A stretch of DNA of 62,444 nt from Rhizobium sullae. Lineage in GTDB: Bacteria; Pseudomonadota; Alphaproteobacteria; Rhizobiales; Rhizobiaceae. Location: assembly GCF_900169785.1 (NCBI RefSeq), contig NZ_FWER01000028.1:155-62598 (forward strand), given 5' to 3'. Positions 43,215 through 52,205 of the stretch are shown one piece after another. Position numbers and translations under genes: made by a program. The first letter of the stretch is position 1. Every line of letters starts with the position of its first letter. Under the pieces are notes generated by a model, which saw only the letters and a program-made list of their open reading frames with translations, made no database searches and was not told the origin of the DNA.

Positions 43215-44447
43215 GTGAACGCGCAATCCGTAGTTATCGTCGGTGCTGGCCATAGCGGTGCGAAGGCGGCAGCCGCCCTTCGCAAACATGGTTGGACCGG
43301 AGAAATCAGTTTGGTCGGTGATGAGCCTCACGTCCCATATGACCGCCCACCGTTGTCCAAGGCGGTGCTTCTGGGTAAAAAGACCAGCGATCAGTGCGCT
43401 TTCTTTCCCGCAAGCTGGTTCGAGGCAAATCAGATCGAGCTTCTGCTTGGTGAGACTGTTCAAAGCATCGATCGCTCAACCAAGAGGGTCTTGCTCAGTG
43501 ATAGCCGGCGCCTACCATACGAGAAGCTTCTTCTGGCCACGGGCTCGGCAATCAACCAATTGGCGGTGCCGGGGGCGGAACTCGATGGCGTCTGGCCATT
43601 GCGCACACCGCAACACGCTGACGCGATCGCGCGTTCCTTCCATGCCGGACAGAAGCTGGTTGTGATTGGTGCCGGCGTCATCGGGCTTGAGGTCGCCGCA
43701 GCGGCGGTCGAGCTAGGGTGTGACGTTCACGTGTTGGAAGTTGCGCCTCACGCTATGGCGCGCAGCCTTCCACTAGACGTTTCGAGCGCACTTGTTTCCG
43801 AGCACCGTGGTCGAGGAGTGGACATTCGTTTCGGTGTGCGCGTTGCCGCGCTGGAAGGCGATGGCAGGGTCGCGGCGGTTCGGCTGGACACCGGCGAGGT
43901 AATCGAATGCGAAGTTGTAGTCTATGGTGTGGGCGTCAGGCCGCGAACGGAGCTCGCGGAAACAGGCGGACTTGCCGTAGACAATGGGATCATGACAAAT
44001 GAGCTTCTGCAAACGGAGGATCCTGACATCTTCGCCTGCGGCGATGTCTGCAAATACAAGAGCGGGATTTTTGATAGGTTTTTACGGCTGGAAAACTGGC
44101 GAAATGCAGAAGATCAGGCCGATACGGCTGCGCGAAACATGCTTGGCCAAGGGAAAGCCTTCGACGAAGTGCCCTGGTTCTGGAGCAACCAATACGACCT
44201 CGCGCTTCAGGTGGCCGGTGTGCCGGCATACGGTTCTTTGACCGTCTCAGGCACTGTCGGTGCCGCAAGGCTCTTTTTGTCGCTGACTGAGCATGGTCTG
44301 CTGCGAGGCGCTTGCGCCTTGGGACCGGTACGGGATGTGGCGATGTCCATCCGAAAACTCAAGACGATGATCGCCGCAGGATTTATTCTGGATGTAGGGG
44401 CAAACGGGGAATCCGCGGTGCCGCTGAACGATCTTATCAGGGAATGA
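43215..44447 (+). CDS. Ferredoxin/rubredoxin reductase-like FAD protein (2)
   Basis: This 410-residue flavoprotein is related to the one at 39256. It has VVIVGAGHSGAKAAAAL (FAD), VPYDRPPLSKAVLLG, VIGAGVIGLEVAAAA (NAD), and the C-terminal FAD contact DIFACGDVCKY. The C-terminal domain contains PWFWSNQYDLALQVAGVP. The GTG at 43215 is the assumed start (TTG at 43200 is an alternative); the Shine-Dalgarno is weak. Placed 30 bases after the PaiB-like gene and close to rubredoxin, it is a plausible rubredoxin reductase. Confidence 0.87.
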   Translation: MNAQSVVIVGAGHSGAKAAAALRKHGWTGEISLVGDEPHVPYDRPPLSKAVLLGKKTSDQCAFFPASWFEANQIELLLGETVQSIDRSTKRVLLSDSRRLPYEKLLLATGSAINQLAVPGAELDGVWPLRTPQHADAIARSFHAGQKLVVIGAGVIGLEVAAAAVELGCDVHVLEVAPHAMARSLPLDVSSALVSEHRGRGVDIRFGVRVAALEGDGRVAAVRLDTGEVIECEVVVYGVGVRPRTELAETGGLAVDNGIMTNELLQTEDPDIFACGDVCKYKSGIFDRFLRLENWRNAEDQADTAARNMLGQGKAFDEVPWFWSNQYDLALQVAGVPAYGSLTVSGTVGAARLFLSLTEHGLLRGACALGPVRDVAMSIRKLKTMIAAGFILDVGANGESAVPLNDLIRE

Positions 44448-44502
44448 CAATTTGCGGCGTCCAAAGCGGCCTGATCAACATTCAGTCAGCCGGCGACGTA
44501 GT

Positions 44503-45317
44503 TCATCTGGTCAGACGATAAAGGATAGTCGGCAGCTGAATTGGCAGTTGTCCGACACTCGCAATTGCTGCGGTTCCCCGCGTCCAAAGATCCGATCGGC
44601 ACAAGACCTCCCGTCAGAATCAAGTGCGACGCAGAACGTATCGATTCCTTTGCGGTTCAGCGAATGGACGGCCGCTCTCGCGTCTTCCACGAGATACCTG
44701 TTGTCGTCGACGTCGACGTCGGATGGCTCCCCGTCCGTCACAACCAGCAGCAGCCGTCGATGACTCTGACGTTTCGCAAGATCCGCTCCTGCGTGGCGAA
44801 TGGCGGCTCCCGATCTGGTCGAGAGGCAACTGCGAATGCCTGCAAGGCGTGACCTCGCGAAGGTGTTGTATGTTTCGTCGAAGTCCTTAATCCGGAAATA
44901 CCGAACGTCCTCCCGGGTGTCGGAGCAGAACGCGGCAATTGCAAAAGGGTCGCCTGCAGCGGAAATCGTCTTGGCGAGAAGAGCGGTCGAAAATCGTTCC
45001 AGGTCGAGTACGGTATCATCTTTGCCGTGGATGCGGTCTGCTGTCGACTGCGATACATCCAGCAGGACAAGTACCGAAAAATCGCGGCTGCGACGCTCGG
45101 ACCGGCCATAGACCCGGAAATCCGGCATCTCGCCGATGCGGTGTGAAATCGAGGCCTCAATGCAGGCATCCATATCGAGGTATTCACCTTCGTGTTGACG
45201 GCGAACGCGCTCAGCGCGACTGATCTTGGCAGAGCGTATTAGCGAGGACAAGCGATCGGCGATAGCCTGTGTCTCTGTCCGCGGCGATCGGCTGTCGCTC
45301 ACGAGCGCAGCGAAGGG
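44503..45317 (-). pseudogene. NorD/CbbO-type VWA protein, truncated and frameshifted
   Basis: About 265 residues of the C-terminal half of a NorD-like protein are present. The von Willebrand A domain has the MIDAS start DVSQSTADRI, followed by FSTALLAKTI, IRDFDE-like text (RIKDFDETY), LVVTDGEPSDVDV and IDTFCVALD. The last 18 codons are out of frame after IFGRG. In the second frame the natural end is still readable (QLPIQLPTILYRLTR and a TGA at 44503-44505). The N-terminal half of the roughly 630-residue family is missing, replaced by unrelated fragments. No norCBQ genes are nearby. It is a relic of a nitric oxide reductase locus. Confidence 0.78.
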
Positions 45318-45444
45318 CAGCCTATCTCCGGCGCTCAAGGTTTATCGGCCAACTCCCATTGAGCGACACATTCCTTCACCAGCCACCGTCCGGCTGGACC
45401 GAGCGCCTTTCCCTTCCTGTAAGCAATGACCAGTGGGAAGGATG
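45318..45444 (-). repeat. Fragment of a LysR regulator 3' end (repeat of 58520-58646)
   Basis: This 127-base stretch matches the end of the LysR gene at 58537-59445 at about 90% of positions by eye, and extends about 17 bases past that gene's stop. It encodes the same tail in the minus direction (IAYRKGKALGPAG). It joins directly to the decayed NorD gene on one side and to a GMC oxidoreductase fragment on the other. Confidence 0.8.
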
Positions 45445-45452
45445 TGACCTTG

Positions 45453-45500
45453 CCCCATGATGTTTGGTTTCTCCGAGGAAATGGTCTTCGAGCCGCGCCA
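45453..45500 (-). pseudogene. GMC oxidoreductase fragment
   Basis: On the minus strand it reads ARLEDHFLGETKHHGA, equivalent to RRFEDHFLGETEHHGA in the intact GMC oxidoreductase at 29378-31000. At the DNA level 40 bases differ at only two positions from 30571-30610. Only this internal piece remains. It lies directly upstream of the promoter region of the PAS protein operon. Confidence 0.7.
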
Positions 45501-45684
45501 AATCGCAAGCGGCACTTCGCAAAACCGCATCACTACGCTGCGAATCTGCGCATGTATCGCTTGCAAATTTCGATTTTTCTCGGCCAATCCAGTTAGAGCA
45601 TTGCAATTGCCACTGCCTGTGGCTGGATTGCTGCGTTTTCGCAGTCAGTCCTTCGAGCGGCTGGAGCGACCAAGGGGCCTCGGT

Positions 45685-46857
45685 ATGAACGAACGAATGA
45701 ACACGGCCTTCAACATGGACAGCCTCCTAATTGATTGGATCGATCTCGAAGGCCGTGTCTGCCGCGTCAACGATCGGGAGGCCAAGACGTTGGCGATCAA
45801 CCCTCGATCGATAATCGGCACGCCGCTCGAAAGTGTCTATAGCGGCGAGTCCGCCTCCCTCATCCGCGCCATCGCCCGCGGCGAACAAACCGCCGAACAA
45901 AGCTTTCCGGTGTGGATGAATTCCAAGGCCCATGGCGACATGCCCATGGTGGCGAGTACCTTTGTCGACGGGCTGAACGGTCTTGCAGTCGTCAAGCAGC
46001 CGCTGACGCCGGCAGCGCTCGGTGTTGGCGCAGAGTTGGTGGAGCGGGTGGAAATCCTGTCGCAGATGATCGGCGCCGCCACCGATGCCTGCTGGTGCAT
46101 CGAGTTTCTCGAGCCGGTCGACACATCGCTCGCGCAAGAGGAAATCGTCGAACAGATATTCAAGAACCGGAGCAGTTGGCGGGCTTGCAACGATGCCATG
46201 GGCCGCCTCTACCGACTGCCGGATGGGCTGGATTTCAACACGCAGCCGGTTTCCCGCTATTTCCCTGCAACCGAGATCAACCGGCAGATGGTACGCGACC
46301 TCGTCCGGTCGAACTATCGCCTCGACCATGCGCAGGCGGTGGACCGACGCCATGACGGAAGCGAGATGCTGGTGGAGAACGACTTCCGCGCGGCCATTAG
46401 GGACGGTTTGCTGATCCGCCTCTGGGGCACGACGCGCGATGTCGGGATGCACAAGAAGCGCGAACAGCAGCTTTACGATCGCGCCGAGACGATGCTCGAC
46501 ATTCTCAGCGCCGCGCCAGACCCGATCCTGGTGATGTCGGAGGACGGACTGTTGCTGGCCGCCAATCCCGCTGCCGAAACTGCATGGGGCCGACCCGCCG
46601 ATCAGATGCTCGGACGGCCGCTCCAGCAATTCGCAGAGACGCGCAACGCGGTCGAAAGGCTGCGGCAAGCCGCACTTGCGGCGGAAGAGTCCGCTGGGAG
46701 CGAATGCGACCTCATCATCATCTCGGCCGATAATTGTCGGAACAACTGGCGCTTCCGGGCTGCGCGTATCGAGGGAGAGATGGGCCGATACGTCCTGACG
46801 GCCCGGAGAAAGTCGAAAAGAAGGTCACCTTCGCTTGCCCAGGAGGCGCTGTCGTGA
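45685..46857 (+). CDS. PAS-domain sensory protein without output domain
   Basis: This 390-residue cytoplasmic protein starts at ATG 45685 after AAGGGG. It appears to hold two or three PAS-like modules: one at about 15-110 (LIDWIDLEGRVCRVNDREAKTLA), a divergent one at about 125-245, and a clear one at about 275-380 (MLDILSAAPDPILVMSEDGLLLAANPAAETAWG). No kinase, GGDEF or DNA-binding domain follows. The stop overlaps the GTG of the AAA+ regulator, so the two proteins are made in equal amounts. The most likely arrangement is that it senses a signal and works with the AAA+ protein, which has its own PAS-like segment. Confidence 0.8.
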   Translation: MNERMNTAFNMDSLLIDWIDLEGRVCRVNDREAKTLAINPRSIIGTPLESVYSGESASLIRAIARGEQTAEQSFPVWMNSKAHGDMPMVASTFVDGLNGLAVVKQPLTPAALGVGAELVERVEILSQMIGAATDACWCIEFLEPVDTSLAQEEIVEQIFKNRSSWRACNDAMGRLYRLPDGLDFNTQPVSRYFPATEINRQMVRDLVRSNYRLDHAQAVDRRHDGSEMLVENDFRAAIRDGLLIRLWGTTRDVGMHKKREQQLYDRAETMLDILSAAPDPILVMSEDGLLLAANPAAETAWGRPADQMLGRPLQQFAETRNAVERLRQAALAAEESAGSECDLIIISADNCRNNWRFRAARIEGEMGRYVLTARRKSKRRSPSLAQEALS

Positions 46858-48254
46858 AGTTCTATGCGAACGATATAAATGCATTCGCGCCGCGGGGGCT
46901 TCGTCCGGGCTTCGTCGACGATCCGCAGTTTCGTGGCTTTCTCGAAGCTTTGCCCGATGGCGCGGCCTTTCTGGAAATCGATGGCACGATCAAGCTCGCC
47001 AACGGCAAACTAGAGCTGCTCCTCAACCTTGCACGCGCGGACCTTGTCGGGTCCGAACTGGCGAAGCATGCCAAGACCGCCGGCCCACTTATCCAGAAGC
47101 TTGCCGCCGCGCTCCATCAACTGAAGCGGATCGAGGTCTCGGGCGCGCTCAACTCGCAAAGAAACGTGTTTGCGTCGCTCAGCATCCTGCGAAACCAGGA
47201 GGGTGGGGCCTACGGTGCGCTACTCACGATGCGAGAGGCGAACCGACAACATAGGCCGAACGAAGGGTCAGAGCGGTTTCGGTTCGAGACGGAGACCGGA
47301 GAGGTCGCAAGGACCGCGTACCACATAACGCCGCGGCTTCACGGCCTTGCCCGCAAGGGCGAGATGGCTCTGGAACGCGGGAGTGCAATCCTGCTGACGG
47401 GCGAGACCGGAACGGGCAAGACCGAGTTCGCAAAACGAATTGGACACTCCGACAAAGCCGGAGCCGTGCCGTTCGTCCATGTCAACTGTGGGATGCTCTC
47501 CGACGAGCAGTTCGATGTCGAGATGTTCGGGATTGAGCCTGGGTCGCCGCTGGACCAATCCACGCGCGGAAAGCTCGGTTTCATCGAAGCCGCCGACGGG
47601 GGGATATTGTTTCTGGACCAAGTCACCGATCTATCCGTCACGTCTCAAATGAAGCTCGTGTCCTTCCTGGAGACCCAAACCTTCAGCAGGGTGGGATCCA
47701 TGCAGCGAAGGCGAGCGCGCTTCCGGCTTATCACATCTACGAACCTCGACCTGGGAAACAAGATCGCCGAGGGAGTATTCCGACCGGATCTCTTCTACCG
47801 CATCGCGGTTGTCACCATTGCCCTCCCGCCTTTGCGCGAGCAGCCCGATCTTGTAGAGGCTGTTGCCGATCAGATGCTTCGTCGCATCAATCTCATTCGG
47901 AAACCTCAGCTTCGGCTGTCTCCGGAATTCACCGATCTGCTTCAGGCGCACTCCTATCCCGGAAACTTGCGGGAACTGTCAAACATCCTGGAGCAGGCCG
48001 TGGCCTGCGCCGAGGGTGTCGCGCTTCCGGAGCATTTCATGGCACCCATACTCGCCCCCGCGCGCACCGAGCCCAAGCATATGGAGGTGCCTGCGCCTTC
48101 TGTGCCCGCGCACGCCAGCTTGAAAGACCTCGTCCAGGGATTTGAGACCTGGATCCTGGAAAAATCCATCGCAGAAAATGGAAGCAAACGAAGCGCCGCC
48201 AAGGCACTCGGAATCGACATCGCCACGCTCGTTCGAAAAACGAAGCGCAAATAA
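46854..48254 (+). CDS. Atypical AAA+ transcriptional regulator lacking GAFTGA
   Basis: This 466-residue protein has the NtrC-family architecture: PAS-like N-terminus (about 20-125), AAA+ domain (about 165-400) and C-terminal Fis-type HTH (SKRSAAKALGIDIATLVRK). Walker A is intact (GETGTGKTE). However, the loop that should read GAFTGA is GSPLDQ (in GIEPGSPLDQSTRGKLG), and the second acidic residue of Walker B is Gln (ILFLDQVTD instead of LDE). The arginine finger region FRPDLFYRI is kept. It therefore probably does not open sigma-54 complexes and may regulate sigma-70 promoters, as TyrR does. The importer gene follows 29 bases later. Confidence 0.88.
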   Translation: MKFYANDINAFAPRGLRPGFVDDPQFRGFLEALPDGAAFLEIDGTIKLANGKLELLLNLARADLVGSELAKHAKTAGPLIQKLAAALHQLKRIEVSGALNSQRNVFASLSILRNQEGGAYGALLTMREANRQHRPNEGSERFRFETETGEVARTAYHITPRLHGLARKGEMALERGSAILLTGETGTGKTEFAKRIGHSDKAGAVPFVHVNCGMLSDEQFDVEMFGIEPGSPLDQSTRGKLGFIEAADGGILFLDQVTDLSVTSQMKLVSFLETQTFSRVGSMQRRRARFRLITSTNLDLGNKIAEGVFRPDLFYRIAVVTIALPPLREQPDLVEAVADQMLRRINLIRKPQLRLSPEFTDLLQAHSYPGNLRELSNILEQAVACAEGVALPEHFMAPILAPARTEPKHMEVPAPSVPAHASLKDLVQGFETWILEKSIAENGSKRSAAKALGIDIATLVRKTKRK

Positions 48255-48283
48255 TTAAACGCGATATACAGGGGAACAATATC

Positions 48284-49342
48284 ATGAGCCTAATCAAAAA
48301 ACTGGCAATCGGCGCATTGGCAACGATTTCCGCGCTGCCGCACATGGCCTCGGCCAGCGCAGGCGAGCTCAACCTGCTCACATGGGAAGGTTATGCCGCA
48401 GATAGCTTTATCACCAAGTTTGAAGCCGCATCCGGCTGCAAGGTCACGGCGTCCTATGTCGGCTCGAATGACGATTTTGCCGCCAAATTGGCTGCGGGTG
48501 GTGGAGTCTATGACATTATCACGCCCTCGCTTGACACCGTTCCAATGTTGCACGAAGCCGGCTTCGTAGACCCGATCGACACCACGAAGGTCGAAGGCTT
48601 CGACGGCATCTACCCTGAATTCTCCAAGGTGAGCGCGGTGGTAGTCGACGGCGAAACCTGGGCGGTGCCGCTGATTTGGGGCTCTGTCTCCCTTATCTAT
48701 CGGCCGGATAAGCTGTCTTCGACGCCCGATTCGATCGGCGTCCTATTCGATCCCGCGAACAAGGGAAAGGTCTCCCTATGGGACGACAAGTCGGCGATCT
48801 ACTGGACAGCACGATACCTTGGCTACGACAATGTTTTTGATCTCACGGACGAGCAGTTGGATGCTGTGAAGGCAAAACTGCTCGAACAAAAGCCGTTGGT
48901 TCGGAAATACTGGGCATCTGCTGGAGAGCTGACCGAACTCATGGCCAACGAGGAAGTGTATGTGTCCAACGCCTGGACCGGCCTGACGAGCAAAGACGTC
49001 AACGCCTTGAATAAGGGCTTCAACGTCATCGAATTCACACCAAAGGAGAAAGCCGAGGGCTGGATGGATTCGATGATGATCGCCAAGGGCTCTCCGAATA
49101 CCGAATGCACATACAAGTTCATGTCATTCATGCAGTCAGCAGACGGGCAGTGCGGCATTGCTGGGGAGACCGGTTATTTTCCGGTGAACCCGAAGGCCGT
49201 CCAGGGTTGCATGAATGAGGACCTGAAGAAGGAACGTCAGGTCAATAACGTCGAGTTCGTCAAAAGCCTCGTGATGTGGGAGCAGCCGAAGCGCCTCGAC
49301 AAGTACCTCGAGGTCTGGAACGCGGTTAAGGCGGGCCTCTAA
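48284..49342 (+). CDS. Polyamine-type ABC transporter substrate-binding protein
   Basis: This 352-residue periplasmic protein of the PotD/PotF class has a signal sequence (MSLIKKLAIGALATISALPHMASASA, cut at about 26), then GELNLLTWEGYAADSFITKF. Typical segments are YDIITPSLDTVPMLHEAGFVDPID, VPLIWGSVSLIYRPDKL, and the C-terminal GETGYFPVNPKAV. Such proteins bind spermidine, putrescine or related amines. Given the catabolic genes downstream, the ligand may be a C5 amine such as cadaverine or 5-aminovalerate, but this cannot be read from sequence. A hairpin follows the gene. Confidence 0.92.
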   Translation: MSLIKKLAIGALATISALPHMASASAGELNLLTWEGYAADSFITKFEAASGCKVTASYVGSNDDFAAKLAAGGGVYDIITPSLDTVPMLHEAGFVDPIDTTKVEGFDGIYPEFSKVSAVVVDGETWAVPLIWGSVSLIYRPDKLSSTPDSIGVLFDPANKGKVSLWDDKSAIYWTARYLGYDNVFDLTDEQLDAVKAKLLEQKPLVRKYWASAGELTELMANEEVYVSNAWTGLTSKDVNALNKGFNVIEFTPKEKAEGWMDSMMIAKGSPNTECTYKFMSFMQSADGQCGIAGETGYFPVNPKAVQGCMNEDLKKERQVNNVEFVKSLVMWEQPKRLDKYLEVWNAVKAGL

Positions 49343-49356
49343 GCGACCGTTGGGTC

Positions 49357-49379
49357 GGAGGGTGCTACGCGCATCCTCC
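49357..49379 (+). terminator. Intercistronic hairpin after the binding-protein gene
   Basis: GGAGGGTGC and GCATCCTCC pair (one G-T) around a five-base loop and are followed by CTTTCCTCTT. It sits in the 70 bp between the binding-protein and ATPase genes. It is probably a partial terminator or stabiliser that favours binding-protein expression. Confidence 0.6.
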
Positions 49380-49412
49380 CTTTCCTCTTACATCTGATAT
49401 TTTGGAGAACGC

Positions 49413-50519
49413 ATGAGCTCGCGTGCTATCGTGACGCTGAACGGCGTGACAAAGACCTATGGCCATTTCACGGCCCTACACGAAACGAAACTCGAGGTGG
49501 GTGAAGGCGAATTCGTTACCCTCCTCGGACCGTCCGGATGCGGAAAAACCACCACGCTGAGGCTCATTGGCGGTTTCGAGTATGCGAATTCGGGAACCGT
49601 GTCCATTGCTGGGCAGGATGTCACGAACGCTCCTCCCTACCGGCGTCCGGTCAACACCGTCTTTCAGGATTACGCCCTTTTCCCCCATATGACGGTTGCG
49701 GAAAACATTGCCTACGGCCTGTCCGTCAAGGGCAGCGCCGTCGCACCCGGGGAGCGGAAGCGACGCGTGGAGGAGACCCTCGCGATGGTCGGCCTGGAGA
49801 CGATGGGCAACCGGGTGCCGGCGGCACTTTCCGGGGGACAGCGCCAACGCGTCGCCATGGCCCGGGCGATCGTGCGTCGACCGCGCGTGCTGCTGCTTGA
49901 CGAGCCCCTGTCGGCGCTCGACGTGAAGCTCCGCGAAGGCATGCAGGTCGAACTCAAGCGGCTCCACCGGGAACTCGGCATCACCTTCCTGATGGTGACC
50001 CACGATCAGGCCGAGGCACTTGCGCTCTCCGATCGCATCGTCGTCATGAAAGAGGGAAAGATCGTCCAGGTCGGAGCGCCCACCGAACTCTACGACGATC
50101 CGGCCACTCCTTACGTGGCCGACTTCATCGGCGCTTCCAACCTGGTGTCGGCAAGATACGAGGGTCGAGATGGAGTATTCGATCTCCTTCGGCTGGATGA
50201 CGGAACCCTTCTGAGGCGTATCGGCAGGGTTCCGTCCGCCGGCGAGCCTCTTCGCGCCGTCACCGCCGGTATCCGACCCGAGAGGATAAGACTGGACGCC
50301 TTCGATGGAGCCAACACCATGGAGGCTCGAATTATCGAGACGCTGTTCCATGGAGACCGCGTGCGTCTGGAACTCGCTTTGGCGGGCAACGCCGGGCGAA
50401 TCTTTGCGGATGTCCCACGGACTGCCGGAACAGGGCGTCATCTCGAGCCTGGGGGGGCCATCGGCCTGTATGTAGACCCGGCCGATGTGATGTTATTTGC
50501 ACCGGAGCTACGCACATGA
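49413..50519 (+). CDS. Polyamine-type ABC transporter ATPase (PotA family)
   Basis: This 368-residue ATPase has Walker A GPSGCGKTT (about 40), Q-loop region FQDYALFPHMTV, signature LSGGQRQRVAMARA, Walker B VLLLDEPLSALD and switch His (VTHDQAEAL). A C-terminal TOBE-type domain of about 110 residues is present (GIRPERIRLDAF). It energises the two permeases encoded next; the start of the first overlaps this stop by four bases. Confidence 0.93.
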   Translation: MSSRAIVTLNGVTKTYGHFTALHETKLEVGEGEFVTLLGPSGCGKTTTLRLIGGFEYANSGTVSIAGQDVTNAPPYRRPVNTVFQDYALFPHMTVAENIAYGLSVKGSAVAPGERKRRVEETLAMVGLETMGNRVPAALSGGQRQRVAMARAIVRRPRVLLLDEPLSALDVKLREGMQVELKRLHRELGITFLMVTHDQAEALALSDRIVVMKEGKIVQVGAPTELYDDPATPYVADFIGASNLVSARYEGRDGVFDLLRLDDGTLLRRIGRVPSAGEPLRAVTAGIRPERIRLDAFDGANTMEARIIETLFHGDRVRLELALAGNAGRIFADVPRTAGTGRHLEPGGAIGLYVDPADVMLFAPELRT

Positions 50520-51385
50520 CCGTCGGCCGCCGCAATCTCGCAGCCTTCGCAGCCCTTTTTTCAATTCCGCTGGGCTGGGCGCTGATTTTCATGATCTTTC
50601 CCTACGCGGTCATGATCGCCGTCGGTTTCTGGACCCGCCAATTCCCTCTCTTTGTCCCTGATTTTCAGCGGGGCAACTTCGTCCAACTGTTCAGCGACCC
50701 CCAATACATCACCGTCATCCTGCGCACCCTCAAGATCGCCCTGCTCGTCACCCTTGGAGCGATCCTGCTCGGTTACCCGCTCGCCTATTTTCTGGTCTTC
50801 ACGGTCAAGTCCCAAAAGTGGCGAAACCTTCTCTACATGTCCGTCATCGTCCCACTCTGGGTCTCATATCTCCTGCGGGCTTACACCTGGAAGATCATCC
50901 TGGGAACGAACGGAGCGCTCAATTCCCTGCTCCTCTCCTTCGGACTCATCGACGAGCCACTGACGCTGTTCCTCTACAATCAGGCGTCCATGGTGATTAC
51001 TCTGGTCTACATCTTCGTCCCATTCATGGTGATGCCCCTCTTCACCGTGCTCGACAACATTCCAAAGGCACTGATCGAGGCTTCGGAAGACCTGGGCGTC
51101 GGCCCCTTCATCACGTTTTGGAGGGTGATCTTTCCGTTGTCCCTGGGCGGTCTCATAGCTGGTGCGACACTGACCTTCTGCCTCGCCTTTGGAGATTTCG
51201 TAGCTCCTGTGCTCGTTGGCGGCCCTGACGGCACCATGGTTGCCAACCTCCTTCAGAGCCAGTTCGGCGCAGCGCTCAACTGGCCGCTCGGTTCGGCGCT
51301 CGCAACGCTCGTGCTGATCCTCGTACTCGCCGTTCTCACCGTCTCAAGCCGGTTCGACCGGCGAGATCACATAGATATGAACTAG
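50516..51385 (+). CDS. Polyamine-type ABC transporter permease (PotB family)
   Basis: This 289-residue permease has six helices; the first covers about residues 15-35 (LGWALIFMIFPYAVMIAVG). The PotB-like text WVSYLLRAYTWKIILGTNG occurs near 120, and the coupling loop EASEDLGVGPFITFWRVIFPLS near 190. It pairs with the second permease encoded nine bases downstream. Confidence 0.92.
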   Translation: MTVGRRNLAAFAALFSIPLGWALIFMIFPYAVMIAVGFWTRQFPLFVPDFQRGNFVQLFSDPQYITVILRTLKIALLVTLGAILLGYPLAYFLVFTVKSQKWRNLLYMSVIVPLWVSYLLRAYTWKIILGTNGALNSLLLSFGLIDEPLTLFLYNQASMVITLVYIFVPFMVMPLFTVLDNIPKALIEASEDLGVGPFITFWRVIFPLSLGGLIAGATLTFCLAFGDFVAPVLVGGPDGTMVANLLQSQFGAALNWPLGSALATLVLILVLAVLTVSSRFDRRDHIDMN

Positions 51386-51394
51386 GAGGACGAG

Positions 51395-52189
51395 ATGATG
51401 GCTTCTCTTCAATGGTGGCAGCGCGGCCTGGTCGGATTCAGTTTACTGGTGCTGATTTTTCTTTACGTGCCGATTGTCATCCTCGTGCTGTTTTCATTCA
51501 ATGACAGCCCGGTGACGTCCTTTCCGCTCTCGGGCTTTACGCTACGCTGGTACCAACAGTTCCTGGCGAACAACCAGATGCTGACGGCGCTTGGCAACAG
51601 CTTGATCGTGGCGAGCTTCGCAACACTCCTCAGCGTGGTGATCGGCGTCACGGCGGCTCTGGCGCTCGATCGTTACAGCTTCCCGGGTAAGGACATTTTC
51701 CGCAACGCTATCCTGCTGCCGCTCAGCCTACCGGGCATCGTGACCGGGATTGCGATGCTGAACTTCTACAAGCAGATCGGCATCCCCCAAAGCCTCACCG
51801 CCGTGGTCATCGGTCACGCGACAGCGCTGCTTGGCGTCGTTGTCTCGCAGGTGATGGCCCGCCTCGCCAAGCTCAATCTGCGTCTCCTCGAAGCTTCGGC
51901 GGATCTCGGAGCGACGCCCTTCGAAACGTTCTACCGGGTGATTCTTCCCAACATTCGCACTTCGATCATCGGATCGGCGCTGCTGTGTTTCACGCTGTCC
52001 TTCGATGAAATCCCGGTCACCTATTTCCTCACCGGCCGCGACGTGACCCTTCCGATCTACATCTACTCGACCCTCAGGCGAGGCATCACGCCCGAAATCA
52101 ATGCCGTCGGCAGCATCATCGTTGCCGCCTCCTTCGTGCTCGTCGTGCTCTCCGTCACGATGCTCAGAGACCAAACCAAGTCAAAGTAA
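51395..52189 (+). CDS. Polyamine-type ABC transporter permease (PotC family)
   Basis: This 264-residue permease has six helices. The opening LLVLIFLYVPIVILVLFSFNDS and SGFTLRWYQQFL are standard for PotC. The coupling loop is EASADLGATPFETFYRVILPN. AGGAGG precedes the ATG. It completes the importer made with the binding protein, ATPase and PotB-type permease. Confidence 0.92.
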   Translation: MMASLQWWQRGLVGFSLLVLIFLYVPIVILVLFSFNDSPVTSFPLSGFTLRWYQQFLANNQMLTALGNSLIVASFATLLSVVIGVTAALALDRYSFPGKDIFRNAILLPLSLPGIVTGIAMLNFYKQIGIPQSLTAVVIGHATALLGVVVSQVMARLAKLNLRLLEASADLGATPFETFYRVILPNIRTSIIGSALLCFTLSFDEIPVTYFLTGRDVTLPIYIYSTLRRGITPEINAVGSIIVAASFVLVVLSVTMLRDQTKSK

Positions 52190-52205
52190 CAACAGGAGTA
52201 CAGTC

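Noticed and set aside
45620..45634. TGGCTGG-ATTG-CTGC, a partial -24/-12 sigma-54 promoter before the PAS protein gene
   Set aside because: Spacing of GG and GC is right but both boxes deviate from consensus, and the operon's own AAA+ regulator lacks GAFTGA, so I could not support it.
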